31,528 bases of DNA, taken from positions 12,724 through 44,251 of the forward strand of contig DDSQ01000118.1 in the NCBI GenBank assembly GCA_002343845.1, written 5' to 3'. Positions within the stretch are counted from its first letter, which is position 1. Every line of letters starts with the position of its first letter. Shown here in pieces: positions 16,587-25,227 of this stretch. Made by a program: the position numbers and the translations under genes. Source of the DNA: Planctomycetes bacterium UBA2386 (GTDB lineage Bacteria; Planctomycetota; UBA1135; UBA2386). The notes below the pieces were generated by a model. It saw nothing but the letters and a program-made list of their open reading frames with translations. It was not told the DNA's origin and made no database searches.

Positions 16587-17998
16587 GACGATGCAGCGCC
16601 GACCGCCGCGCGCACGGCGGCGGCGACGGCGGCGAGGTCTTCGAGCAGCAGCGTGCGCGCGTCGAGCAGAACGCGCCCCTCGGCGACGCGCGCGAACACG
16701 GCCACGGGCCGCGCGGCTCGCAGACGATCGCACAGCGCGTCGCCGCCCGGCAGCGCCACGGCGAAGCTCGGCAGCGGCCGCGCCGGGTTGGCGCCCGAGC
16801 CCGCGAACGACTCGCTCGCCACCACCACAGCCCCGATCCCCGGCAGCGCCGCCGCCAGCTGTTCGCTGCGCGCGCGCAGTTCCTTCGGGTCGGCGGCGAG
16901 CAGCCGCAGGGTCGGAATCTCGCGCAGCGGCTCGCCGTCGCGATAGACGAGCAACGTCGCCTCGAGCGCGGCGAGGGTCAGCTTGTCGCAGCGCAGCGCG
17001 CGGTAGAGCGGGTGTGCGCGGCAGGCAGCGATGCGCGCGGCGTCCCCGAGCAGGATGCCGCACTGCGGCCCACCCATCAGCTTGTCGCCCGAAACGCAGG
17101 TGACCGTCGCCCCGGCGGCCAGGCTCTGCTGCACGCGCGGCTCGTCGGCGAGGCCGGCGATCGGTTCGTTCCAGAACAGGCCCGAGCCGAGGTCGTCGAG
17201 CACCAGCAGCTCGCGGCCCGCCGCAGAGGCCACCAGTTCGGCCACCGATGGCGTGCCGGCGAAGCCCTCGATGCGGAAGTTGCTCGGATGGACCTTCAGC
17301 CAGGCCGCGGTCGCCGGCGTCGTCGCGTCGGTGAAGTCGCGCAGGTGCGTCTTGTTGGTGGCGCCGACCTCGACCATCGTGCAGCCGGCGCGCCGCATCA
17401 CGTCGGGCACGCGGAAGCCACCACCGATCTCGACCAGCTCCCCGCGCGAGACCACGACCTCGCGGCCGGCGGTCAACGCCGTGAGCATCAGGGTGGTCGC
17501 CGCCGCGTTGTTGTTGACGACCAGCGCCCCGCCAGCGCCGGTGATCGCGCGCAGCAAGGCGGCGACGCCGAGTTCGCGCTGGTCGCGTTCGCCACTTCGC
17601 GGATCGACCTCCACCACCGCGTAGCCGGCGGCTCCGGCAAGAGCCTCGACCGCCGCGTCGCACAGCGGCGCCCGGCCGATGCCGGTGTGCAGCACGACGC
17701 CGGTTGCATTGAACACGCGCCGGTGCCGCCGCTCGGTCGCCCGCCGCGCGCGTTCCACGATCGCCGCCGCCAGCGCCTCGGTCGCGGCAGCACGCTCGAC
17801 CGCGGTCGCGTCGAGGGCGCCGCGCAGCACGTTGGCGCGCAGGTCGTCGAGCCATTCGCGCGCGAGTCGCGCCAGCAAGGGTCGCGGCAGCGTCGCCAGC
17901 GCCGGCAGACGCAGGATCGCATCGACGGGCGGCAGCAGGCGCAGCGCCGCCGAACGGTCCGAGTCGGTTCTGTGCATCGGCAGTGAGCTCGCTACCAT
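16583..17998 (-). CDS. selA: L-seryl-tRNA(Sec) selenium transferase
   Basis: 471 residues (E. coli 463). This PLP enzyme converts Ser-tRNA(Sec) to Sec-tRNA(Sec) using selenophosphate. Signature segments: FNATGVVLHTGIGRA (~96-110), VVNNNAAATTLML (~160), VEIGGGFRVPDVMRRAG (~189-205), VEVGATNKTHLRDF (~209-222), and SGDKLMGGPQCGILLG with the PLP-binding Lys306. Start: the ATG at 17998 has GAGGTGAGGT just upstream; MHRTDSD at 17977 is an alternative with a weaker ribosome site. Only 12 bp separate it from the divergent recJ start, so its promoter must lie within or overlap the recJ 5' end. It is coupled to selD; selB and the tRNA-Sec gene are not in the window. Confidence 0.96.
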   Translation of the reverse strand: MVASSLPMHRTDSDRSAALRLLPPVDAILRLPALATLPRPLLARLAREWLDDLRANVLRGALDATAVERAAATEALAAAIVERARRATERRHRRVFNATGVVLHTGIGRAPLCDAAVEALAGAAGYAVVEVDPRSGERDQRELGVAALLRAITGAGGALVVNNNAAATTLMLTALTAGREVVVSRGELVEIGGGFRVPDVMRRAGCTMVEVGATNKTHLRDFTDATTPATAAWLKVHPSNFRIEGFAGTPSVAELVASAAGRELLVLDDLGSGLFWNEPIAGLADEPRVQQSLAAGATVTCVSGDKLMGGPQCGILLGDAARIAACRAHPLYRALRCDKLTLAALEATLLVYRDGEPLREIPTLRLLAADPKELRARSEQLAAALPGIGAVVVASESFAGSGANPARPLPSFAVALPGGDALCDRLRAARPVAVFARVAEGRVLLDARTLLLEDLAAVAAAVRAAVGAASS

Positions 17999-18010
17999 AC
18001 CTCACCTCGC

Positions 18011-19720
18011 ATGCTGCGCGCCGCTCCGAAGACGCCCGAGCCCGATCCACGCGAACGGGCCCTGGCGAAGGCGCTCGGCCTGCCCGACCTGCTGGCGCGG
18101 GTGCTGCTCGCGCGCGGGCTCGACGACCCGGACCGTGCGAAGCGCTTCCTGCGACCCGACCTCGGCACCCTGCACGATCCGTTCGCGTTCCGCGACATGG
18201 CGAAGGCCGTCGAACGCATCCGGCAAGCCCTGCGCAGCGGCGAGTCGATCCTGATCCACGGCGACTACGACGTCGATGGCATCAGCGGCACCGTGCTGCT
18301 GCACCAGTTCTTCGGCCTGCTGTCGGCGAGCAGCAAGCCGTTCATCCCGGCCCGCGCCGACGGCTACTCGTTCTCGGCCGCGAGCGTCGACGCGATCAAA
18401 CAGGGCGGCCATCGGCTGGTGATCTCGGTCGACAACGGCACCAACGCGGTCGCGAAGATCGCCGAGCTGCAGGCGGCGGGCATCGACGTGATCGTGACCG
18501 ACCACCACGGGACCAACGACAACGTCTGTTCGCCCTTCGCCCTGCTGAACCCGCGCCTTCCGGACGCCGGGTACCCGGATCGGGAACTCGCCGGCTGCGG
18601 CGTGGCGTTCCGCCTCGCGGCCGCGGTCGCCTCGACCCTGACCCAGAGCCTGCTGACCAGCTCCGAGTTCCGCGAGTTCCTGATCGACGCGCTCGGCTAC
18701 GTCGCGCTCGGCACGGTCGCCGACGTGGCGCCGCTGCGCGGCGAGAACCGCACGCTGGTGATGCACGGCCTGCGTTCGCTCGCCCAGAGCCGCAACCCCG
18801 GCGTGCGCGCCTTGATGGACGCCGCCGGCCTGTCGCATCGCGGCGTCGAGGTCGAGGACATCGCGTTCCGCCTGGCGCCGCTGATCAACGCCGCCGGCCG
18901 CGTCGGCCACGGCCACGACGCCGTGCAACTGCTCTGCGCGCCGGGCTACCGCGAGGCGCAGACCGCGGCCAAGGTGCTCGAACAGCACAACGAGGAACGT
19001 CGCCGCGTCGAACGGCAGCTGCAGGACGAGGTGCTGCAGCTCGCCGCGCGCGAACACGGCCCGGCGATCGTGCTCGGCGCCGACCATTGGCACCCGGGCG
19101 TGCTCGGCATCGTCGCTGCCCGCGTCGCCGAGACGACCGCACGGCCCGTGCTGCTGGTCGCGTTCCGCGGCGACGTCGGGCGCGGCTCCGGTCGTTGCAC
19201 CGGCGGCCTGCACCTGCGCGACGCTCTCGGTGCCTGCAGCGACCTGCTGGTCGCGCACGGTGGCCATGCCGCCGCCGCCGGCCTCGAGGTCCGACGCGAT
19301 CGCTTCGAGGCGTTCCGCGAACGGTTCGCCGCGCACTGCGCCCAAGCACCGGTCGCCACTGCGACCGTCGCCGTCGACGGCCACGCCGGCTTCAGCGAAC
19401 TCGACCCGCACACCGTGCGGAGGCTCGACCTGCTGGGCCCGTTCGGTGCTGGCGCGCCGCGGCCGCGCTTCGTGACCCGCGGCGTGCACGCCGTCGGCAA
19501 TCCGTGCGTCGACCTGCGCGGCCAGGACGTGCGCGTGCGGTTGGTGGCGGACGGCTGCGTCGTTCCGGCGCGAGTCGTTCGCGGGCACGCGCGCTTCGAA
19601 GAACTGTGCCGCACACGGGGCCCGTGGACCGCGGTCTACTCGCCACGCATCGGCGCGCGCAGCGAGGACGGACCCGTGCAGCTCGACGTGCACGAGTTGC
19701 ACGCCGACGAAGTTCGATAA
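18011..19720 (+). CDS. recJ: Single-stranded-DNA-specific exonuclease RecJ
   Basis: 569 residues (E. coli 577). RecJ degrades single-stranded DNA 5' to 3' in recombination and mismatch/base-excision repair. The DHH phosphoesterase motifs are all present: HGDYDVDGIS (83-92), VDNGT, VTDHHG (162-167), GTVADVAPLRGENR, LINAAGRVGHG, and the DHHA1 part with HWHPGVLGIVAARV and GGHAAAAGL. The C-terminal OB-like domain follows (FGAGAPRPRFVTRGV). The ATG at 18011 is nearly back-to-back with selA. A membrane-protein gene follows after 7 bp. Confidence 0.95.
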   Translation: MLRAAPKTPEPDPRERALAKALGLPDLLARVLLARGLDDPDRAKRFLRPDLGTLHDPFAFRDMAKAVERIRQALRSGESILIHGDYDVDGISGTVLLHQFFGLLSASSKPFIPARADGYSFSAASVDAIKQGGHRLVISVDNGTNAVAKIAELQAAGIDVIVTDHHGTNDNVCSPFALLNPRLPDAGYPDRELAGCGVAFRLAAAVASTLTQSLLTSSEFREFLIDALGYVALGTVADVAPLRGENRTLVMHGLRSLAQSRNPGVRALMDAAGLSHRGVEVEDIAFRLAPLINAAGRVGHGHDAVQLLCAPGYREAQTAAKVLEQHNEERRRVERQLQDEVLQLAAREHGPAIVLGADHWHPGVLGIVAARVAETTARPVLLVAFRGDVGRGSGRCTGGLHLRDALGACSDLLVAHGGHAAAAGLEVRRDRFEAFRERFAAHCAQAPVATATVAVDGHAGFSELDPHTVRRLDLLGPFGAGAPRPRFVTRGVHAVGNPCVDLRGQDVRVRLVADGCVVPARVVRGHARFEELCRTRGPWTAVYSPRIGARSEDGPVQLDVHELHADEVR

Positions 19721-19727
19721 CGCCACC

Positions 19728-20372
19728 GTGACCACGACGACGCCGACCGTTCCCGAGACCCCGCCCACGATCGGGCGGCGTGGCCCCATTCGCCGGCTCT
19801 ACGACTGGGTGCTGCACTGGGCCACGACGCCCTACGCGGTGCCGGCCCTGTTCGTGCTCAGCTTCGCCGAGAGCAGCTTCTTCCCGATCCCCCCCGACGT
19901 GCTGCTGATCGCGCTGTGCATCGGCAACGTGCGCGGCAGCTACCGCTACGCGTTCTGGTGCTCGATCGCGTCGGTGCTCGGCGGCATCGCCGGCTACGGC
20001 ATCGGCATGTTCGCGTGGGACCAGCTCCGCGACCTGTTCTATGCCTGGGTGCCCGGCGTGAACGAAGCGAGCGTCGCCAAGGTCAGTGCCCTCTACGAGC
20101 AGCACAACTTCTGGATCGTGTTCGTCGCCGCGTTCACGCCGATTCCGTACAAGGTCATCACGATCCTCGCCGGCGTCTGCGCGATCAGCTTCCCGATGTT
20201 CGTGATCGCCTCGGCGGTCGGCCGCAGCGCGCGCTTCTTCCTGGTCGCCTGGTTGATCCGCCACTTCGGTCCGTCGATCAAGGACTTCATCGAACGACGC
20301 TTCGCGCTGGTCACGATCGCCGGCACGGCGCTGCTGATCGGCGGCTTCGTCGCGATCAAGTACCTGATGTGA
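19728..20372 (+). CDS. YqaA/DedA-type (SNARE-associated, VTT) membrane protein
   Basis: 214 residues from a GTG start, 7 bp after the recJ stop. Helices are visible at about residues 43-65, 75-98, 125-150, 155-175 and 190-212. FAESSFFPIPPDVLLIALCI and the later FTPIPYKVITILAGVCAISF are the two re-entrant proline-containing repeats of the DedA/YqaA family, and GRSARFFLVAW is the C-terminal conserved segment. Family members are proposed to move lipids (including undecaprenyl phosphate) or maintain envelope energetics; the YqaA branch is poorly studied. No strong Shine-Dalgarno is seen, so translation is probably coupled to recJ. Confidence 0.88.
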   Translation: MTTTTPTVPETPPTIGRRGPIRRLYDWVLHWATTPYAVPALFVLSFAESSFFPIPPDVLLIALCIGNVRGSYRYAFWCSIASVLGGIAGYGIGMFAWDQLRDLFYAWVPGVNEASVAKVSALYEQHNFWIVFVAAFTPIPYKVITILAGVCAISFPMFVIASAVGRSARFFLVAWLIRHFGPSIKDFIERRFALVTIAGTALLIGGFVAIKYLM

Positions 20373-20456
20373 GCCTGGACGGCCGGCGGACGCGCTTCGC
20401 CGCCCGCTCCGTGCCGCAGCCGGATCGGTTGCCGGGGAATGCGCGCTCTCCCGCGG

Positions 20457-22307
20457 TCATCGCGAGCGCAGCGGCAACGCCGCGCGCAGCGCCTCGGGAG
20501 CATTCGCCCAGGTGGCGGGGTCTGCCGCGATGAGAGGCGCGACGTCGACACCGTCCGCAACCGCGCGCCGCAGTTCCGTGATGGCGCCGTCGACGTCGTC
20601 GTTGCGCCACCGGCTCAGCACGAGGAAGTACCGAGCGTTCGCGTTGCCTGGCTCACGCGCGACTGCGCGCGTGAAGCGATCCGTGGCCGAGGCGAAGTCC
20701 CCACCTTCGAACGCGAGCCGGCCGAGCATGCGCAACGCACCGGCGTGTTCGGGTTCTGCCGCGAGCACCCGGGCGAACGCCGTCTCCGCCGCCCGGCGGT
20801 CGCCGAGGTTGGTCAGGGCCGTCCCGTAGTTCAGCCAATCCCCGGTCAGAGCCTGCGGCGAAGCGACCACCAGCGCGAGCACGTCGGCTGCCTGCCGCCA
20901 CTGGCCTCGCTGCATCGCGAGCAACGCGGCTTGCGAGCGTTCTCGCCGCGCCCGCGCGGAATCCGGCGAGAGCGCGGCCCCCGCGTCCGCAGGCAGTTGT
21001 GCCGCCGCTTCCTCCGTTCGGCCTTGTCGCAGCAGTTCGTTGACCAGGAACCGCTGCATGATCGACGACGACCACGGGCTCGCTGCGGTGGCACCGAACA
21101 GCGTCTCGTTGTCACGCCAGTCGCCGGTCCGCACGAACGATCCCGCGCAGAGGACACCGAGCAGCGCGATGAACAGAGGCCGCCTCGACCGCACGCCCTG
21201 CCAACGCGCTGCGACCATCTGGTGCAACCCGAACAGCACCGCGACACACCCGGCGATCGAGAGGTAGGCGAAGCGCTCGGCCACCGCGACATAGCCCGGC
21301 AGCAGGTTGCACCCTGGCGCCAGCGCGAGGCACGCAAACACGCCGCCAGCCCGCACGACCGGCCAACGCGTGCGCCACAGCAGTGCCGCCGCGGCCGCCT
21401 GCGTCAACACCGATATCCACAGCACTCCGGACCCGAAGCCGAGCACGTGGACCCCGGAGTAGTCGGCGCTCAACGAGAACGGCCATACGACGCGAAGCCA
21501 GTAGAGCGGGAGGTGCGCGAGCGAAGTCGGCAGCAGGTGTGCGGCCGGCGCACTGCCATCGACCGTGGCGGCAGCCAGCAGCTCGTGACGCACGAACAGG
21601 TACGCGGCGGTCAGGAACGCGACCGCCCCGGCGAGCACGAGGCCGCGAGTTCGCAACGTGGTCACGGCTGGCAGCCTCGCCCAACCAATCGTCGCGAGCA
21701 GCACCGGCAGGATGACGGCGCTCTCCTTGCTCAGGAGCGCCAACGCCGCAAGCCCGACGACCGACAGGCAGCCACGCACGGTGCCGGTCACCCGGCCGTC
21801 CACGAACCGCCGACACACCCACAGCATCGCGTTCGCTGCCAACAGGTCGTCCTGCGCCTTGATCGAGACCACGACTTCGCTGGCGAGCGGGTGGCAGGCG
21901 AACACGAGCGCCACCGGCAACGCCACACTGGCGCCGAGCAGACGGCGGGTCAGCCACAGCAGCTGCAGCGCAACCAGGGCGTGCAGCACGAGGCTCACCA
22001 GATGAAACCCGGCCGGGTGCATGCCGAACACCGCGTGCTCGGCCTGGAACAGCATGGTTCGCAGCGGGCGGTACATGCGGACCGGCCGAATCGACGTGTG
22101 CGTTTCCGGGTCGACCACCGCCTGCCACGGCGAACCCGCGTGGACCCCTGGGTTGTCGACCAGCGTCCCGAAGTCGTCGTAGGTGAATCCGTTCGTGAGG
22201 CAGCGTCCGAACGCCAGGAGGACCAGCGCGACGACCAGCAGCGGCTGCCAGCGCGATTGGCCTGCGCCACATCCCGCGACGGAATGCGGTGTACGGTCGG
22301 ATCCCAT
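20457..22307 (-). CDS. GT-C-type multi-spanning protein with C-terminal TPR repeats
   Basis: 616 residues from MGSDRTPHSV. After a first helix (~21-38), the loop NGFTYDDFGTLVDNPGV holds the Asp-Asp pair (D44, D45) typical of the first luminal/periplasmic loop of GT-C O-mannosyl-transferase-like proteins (TMTC family). About 9-11 helices follow, with IKAQDDLLAANAMLW and LLSKESAVILPVLL as characteristic family segments. From about residue 425 on, TPR-like helices appear (YGTALTNLGDRRAAETAFARVL, MLGRLAFEGGDFASATDRF, YFLVLSRWRNDDVDGAITEL). It probably transfers a sugar from a lipid donor to envelope proteins; donor and acceptor are unknown. Longer in-frame starts at 22355 and beyond overlap the divergent polA region and look like random GC-rich sequence. 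Confidence 0.8.
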   Translation of the reverse strand: MGSDRTPHSVAGCGAGQSRWQPLLVVALVLLAFGRCLTNGFTYDDFGTLVDNPGVHAGSPWQAVVDPETHTSIRPVRMYRPLRTMLFQAEHAVFGMHPAGFHLVSLVLHALVALQLLWLTRRLLGASVALPVALVFACHPLASEVVVSIKAQDDLLAANAMLWVCRRFVDGRVTGTVRGCLSVVGLAALALLSKESAVILPVLLATIGWARLPAVTTLRTRGLVLAGAVAFLTAAYLFVRHELLAAATVDGSAPAAHLLPTSLAHLPLYWLRVVWPFSLSADYSGVHVLGFGSGVLWISVLTQAAAAALLWRTRWPVVRAGGVFACLALAPGCNLLPGYVAVAERFAYLSIAGCVAVLFGLHQMVAARWQGVRSRRPLFIALLGVLCAGSFVRTGDWRDNETLFGATAASPWSSSIMQRFLVNELLRQGRTEEAAAQLPADAGAALSPDSARARRERSQAALLAMQRGQWRQAADVLALVVASPQALTGDWLNYGTALTNLGDRRAAETAFARVLAAEPEHAGALRMLGRLAFEGGDFASATDRFTRAVAREPGNANARYFLVLSRWRNDDVDGAITELRRAVADGVDVAPLIAADPATWANAPEALRAALPLRSR

Positions 22308-22503
22308 GGGGCGCCGAGTCTGCGAAGGCCTCGCGAGTCCGGCAAGCACGCTCATGCATCGCCGCGTTCCGGCACGCAGCCGGCAGCGGCCTCGCGGCCC
22401 GTTCGCCCTCGCCCAGAGTGAGCGCCCGCCGATCTCGAAGGCAGCGTCGCCGTTGCCGCCAAGACACCTGCTCTGACGCGGCCGTGCTGCTACAAAAGCC
22501 GCG

Positions 22504-25215
22504 ATGCAGAAGCGCCTCTTCCTGATCGACGGCACGGCGCTCGCCTACCGCAGCTTCTTCGCGTTCCAGGGCACCGGCCGCTCGCCGCTGACGAACAGCA
22601 CCGGCCACCCGACGGCCGCGACCTACGGCTTCTGCATGACGTTGCGCGCGCTGCTCGAACGTGAGAAGCCCGACGCGGTGGCGATCGCCTTCGACGGACC
22701 GCGCGGCGAACTGCAGCGCACCCGGCTCTACCCGGAGTACAAGTCGACGCGGCAGAAGATGCCCGACGAGATGCGCGTGCAGCTCGCCGACATCCGCGAA
22801 GCGACGGTGGGCTTCGGGCTGACGATCGTCGAGAGCGAGACGCACGAGGCCGACGACGTGATCGCGACGATGGCCGTGCGCGGGCGCGAGGCCGGCATGG
22901 CGGTGTTCATCGTCACCGGCGACAAGGACTTCCTGCAGGTCGTCGACGACCAGGTGAAGCTGTGGAACCTGCGCAGCTCGACCAGCAAGCCGGAGATCGT
23001 CGATGCGCCGGCCGCGCTGGCGAAGTGGGGCGTGCCGACGACGGCGATGATCGACCTGCTGGCGCTGATGGGCGACACCTCCGACAACGTGCCCGGCGTG
23101 CCGAAAGTCGGCGAGAAGACCGCGGTCGAGTTGCTGCAGCAGTTCGGTTCGCTCGACGGCGTCTACGAGCGCCTCGCCGAAGTGAAGAAGCCCGCCGTGC
23201 GGCAGTCGCTCGCCGACCACAAGGACCTCGCCCTGCTGAGCCGCGAGCTCGTCACGCTGCGCACCGACGTGCCGCTCGCCGTCGATGCGGCGAAGCTCGG
23301 TCCCGCCGTGCCGGACCCCGAACTGCTGCGCCCTCTCTTCCAGCGGCTCGAGTTCACCAACCTGCTCGCCGACCTGGCGGCGCGCCCGGCTCCGCAGGCC
23401 GAGGTCGCGCAGAGCTACCAGCTACTGCGCAGCACCGCCGAACTGCCGGCCCTGCTCGCCCGCCTGCAGCAGGCGCCGTTCGTCGCGATCGCCGCCGAGG
23501 CCAGCCCCGGCAGCATCCGCCAGCGCAAGCTCGTCGGACTCGCGTTCGCTGACGCGCCGGGGCGGGCCTGCTACGTGCCGCTCGACACCGGCAACCCGCT
23601 GCGCGACGCGGCCCTCACGGCCCTGCGCCCGTGGCTCGCCGATGCGGCGAGGAAGAAGGTCGTGCACGACGGCAAGCACCTGCTCGGCATCCTGCGCGCC
23701 GCCGCGATCGAGCTGCGTGGCATCGCCGACGACACGCTGCTCGCCAGCTACTGCTGCGACCCCGGCATCGCCTCCCATTCGCTCGACGCGCAGGCCCTGC
23801 GCCAGTTCGCCTTCAAGAAGACCTCCCAGAAGGACCTCGTCGGCACCGGCAAGAAGCAGCGCACCTTCGCCGAGGTCGACCCGACCCTGGTCGCCAACTT
23901 CGCCTGCGAGGAGGCCGACCTGACGCTGCGCCTCCACGCGCCGCTGCGGGAGCGGCTGCAGCAGCTCGGCGTCGAGCCGATCTACCGCGACCTCGAACTG
24001 CGCCTCGTGCCGGTGCTGCTCGACATGGAGTGGGAAGGCATCGCCATCGACCGCGACCACCTCGCGTCGTTGTCGCGCGAGATGCAGGCGCGCATCGACG
24101 GCCTGCAGGAACGGGTCCACGCACGCGCCGGGCACCCGTTCAACCTCGGCAGCCCGCAGCAACTCGGCGTGGTGCTGTTCGACGAACTCGAAGCGCACCG
24201 GCTCGCCGACATGCCGAAGCCCAAGCGCACGCCGACCGGCCAGTACAAGACCGACCACGAAGTGCTCGAGAAGCTCGCCCCGCACCACGAGGTGGCGCAG
24301 CTCGTCCTCGAATGGCGGCAGCTCAGCAAGCTGAAGGGCACCTACGTCGACTCGCTGCCGACGATGGTCGACGCCAGCACGCAGCGGGTGCACACGACGT
24401 TCAACCAGGCGGTCGCGGCGACCGGGCGGCTGAGTTCCGAGGATCCGAACCTGCAGAACATCCCGATCCGCACCGAGGAAGGGCGCAAGGTGCGCGCCGC
24501 GTTCGTGCCGCGCGGCAAGGGCTGGGTGCTGCTGTCCGCCGACTACAGCCAGATCGAGCTGCGCATCCTCGCCCACGTGTCGGGCGACAAGGCGCTGGTC
24601 GACGCGTTCTCGCGCGGCGAGGACATCCACACGCGCACGGCAGCGCTCGTGCACGGGCTGTTGCCGAACATGGTGACGCCCGAGCTGCGCAACCAGGCGA
24701 AGGTCATCAACTACGGGTTGATGTACGGGATGGGTGCTTCGCGGCTCGCAGCCGAAACGGGGCTGCGGCCGCCGGAGGCGAAGAAGTTCATCGACGGCTA
24801 CTTCCGGGCGCTGCCCGGGGTGAAGCGCTGCCTCGACGACTCGCTCGCGCACGCGCGCGAGAAGAAGGAGGTGCGCACGATGTTCGGTCGCCGCCGACCG
24901 TTGCCGGACATCGACAGCACCAACGCGATGCAGCGCATCGCCGCCGAGAACATGGCGGTGAACACGCCCATCCAAGGAGCGGCGGCGGACATCGTGAAGC
25001 GCGCGATGCTGGCGGTGCACGCGGCGTTGGCGGAGCGTGGGCTCCGGGCGCGGCTGCTGTTGCAGGTGCACGACGAGTTGGTGCTCGACGTGCCGGAGGA
25101 CGAACTCACCGAGGTGCAGCGGCTGGTGAAGGACGCGATGGCTGGCGCGGCGCAGCTGGCGGTGCCGCTCGAAGTCGCGATGGGCCACGGGCCGACGTGG
25201 TTGTCGGCGCACTGA
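22504..25215 (+). CDS. polA: DNA polymerase I, proofreading site degenerate
   Basis: 903 residues. Pol I fills gaps and removes RNA primers. The 5'-3' nuclease domain is intact (EADDVIA, VTGDKDFLQVV, LLALMGDTSDNVPGVPKVG). The central 3'-5' exonuclease domain is present but its metal ligands are not: E. coli Asp355, Asp424 and Asp501 correspond to Ala330, Leu393 and Glu470, and Tyr497 to Phe466; only Glu357 survives (Glu332). Polymerase motifs are complete: A DYSQIELR (Asp680), B R729-K733-Y737 (RNQAKVINYGLMYG), C VHDE (Asp857, Glu858). Tyr737 replaces the usual Phe762 of E. coli. No Shine-Dalgarno is seen; TACAAA at 22491-22496 could be a -10 placing transcription start at the ATG itself (speculative). 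Confidence 0.97.
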   Translation: MQKRLFLIDGTALAYRSFFAFQGTGRSPLTNSTGHPTAATYGFCMTLRALLEREKPDAVAIAFDGPRGELQRTRLYPEYKSTRQKMPDEMRVQLADIREATVGFGLTIVESETHEADDVIATMAVRGREAGMAVFIVTGDKDFLQVVDDQVKLWNLRSSTSKPEIVDAPAALAKWGVPTTAMIDLLALMGDTSDNVPGVPKVGEKTAVELLQQFGSLDGVYERLAEVKKPAVRQSLADHKDLALLSRELVTLRTDVPLAVDAAKLGPAVPDPELLRPLFQRLEFTNLLADLAARPAPQAEVAQSYQLLRSTAELPALLARLQQAPFVAIAAEASPGSIRQRKLVGLAFADAPGRACYVPLDTGNPLRDAALTALRPWLADAARKKVVHDGKHLLGILRAAAIELRGIADDTLLASYCCDPGIASHSLDAQALRQFAFKKTSQKDLVGTGKKQRTFAEVDPTLVANFACEEADLTLRLHAPLRERLQQLGVEPIYRDLELRLVPVLLDMEWEGIAIDRDHLASLSREMQARIDGLQERVHARAGHPFNLGSPQQLGVVLFDELEAHRLADMPKPKRTPTGQYKTDHEVLEKLAPHHEVAQLVLEWRQLSKLKGTYVDSLPTMVDASTQRVHTTFNQAVAATGRLSSEDPNLQNIPIRTEEGRKVRAAFVPRGKGWVLLSADYSQIELRILAHVSGDKALVDAFSRGEDIHTRTAALVHGLLPNMVTPELRNQAKVINYGLMYGMGASRLAAETGLRPPEAKKFIDGYFRALPGVKRCLDDSLAHAREKKEVRTMFGRRRPLPDIDSTNAMQRIAAENMAVNTPIQGAAADIVKRAMLAVHAALAERGLRARLLLQVHDELVLDVPEDELTEVQRLVKDAMAGAAQLAVPLEVAMGHGPTWLSAH

Positions 25216-25227
25216 GTCGGTGCCAGG

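Noticed and set aside
16500..18000. A tRNA-Sec gene near selA-selD
   Set aside because: I saw no sequence with a T-loop and a UCA anticodon in the right spacing; it may lie elsewhere in the genome.
20373..20456. Bidirectional terminator between the YqaA-type gene and the GT-C gene
   Set aside because: A GGCGG/CCGCC stem can be drawn, but the loop is long and there is no T-run on either strand; such stems arise by chance at this GC content.
22473..22496. CTGACG...TACAAA as a full polA promoter
   Set aside because: The spacer is only 12 bp, too short for a sigma-70 promoter.
21112..23220. A 702-codon minus-strand frame spanning the polA 5' end and part of the GT-C gene
   Set aside because: It overlaps two well-supported genes in other frames and has no recognisable domain.
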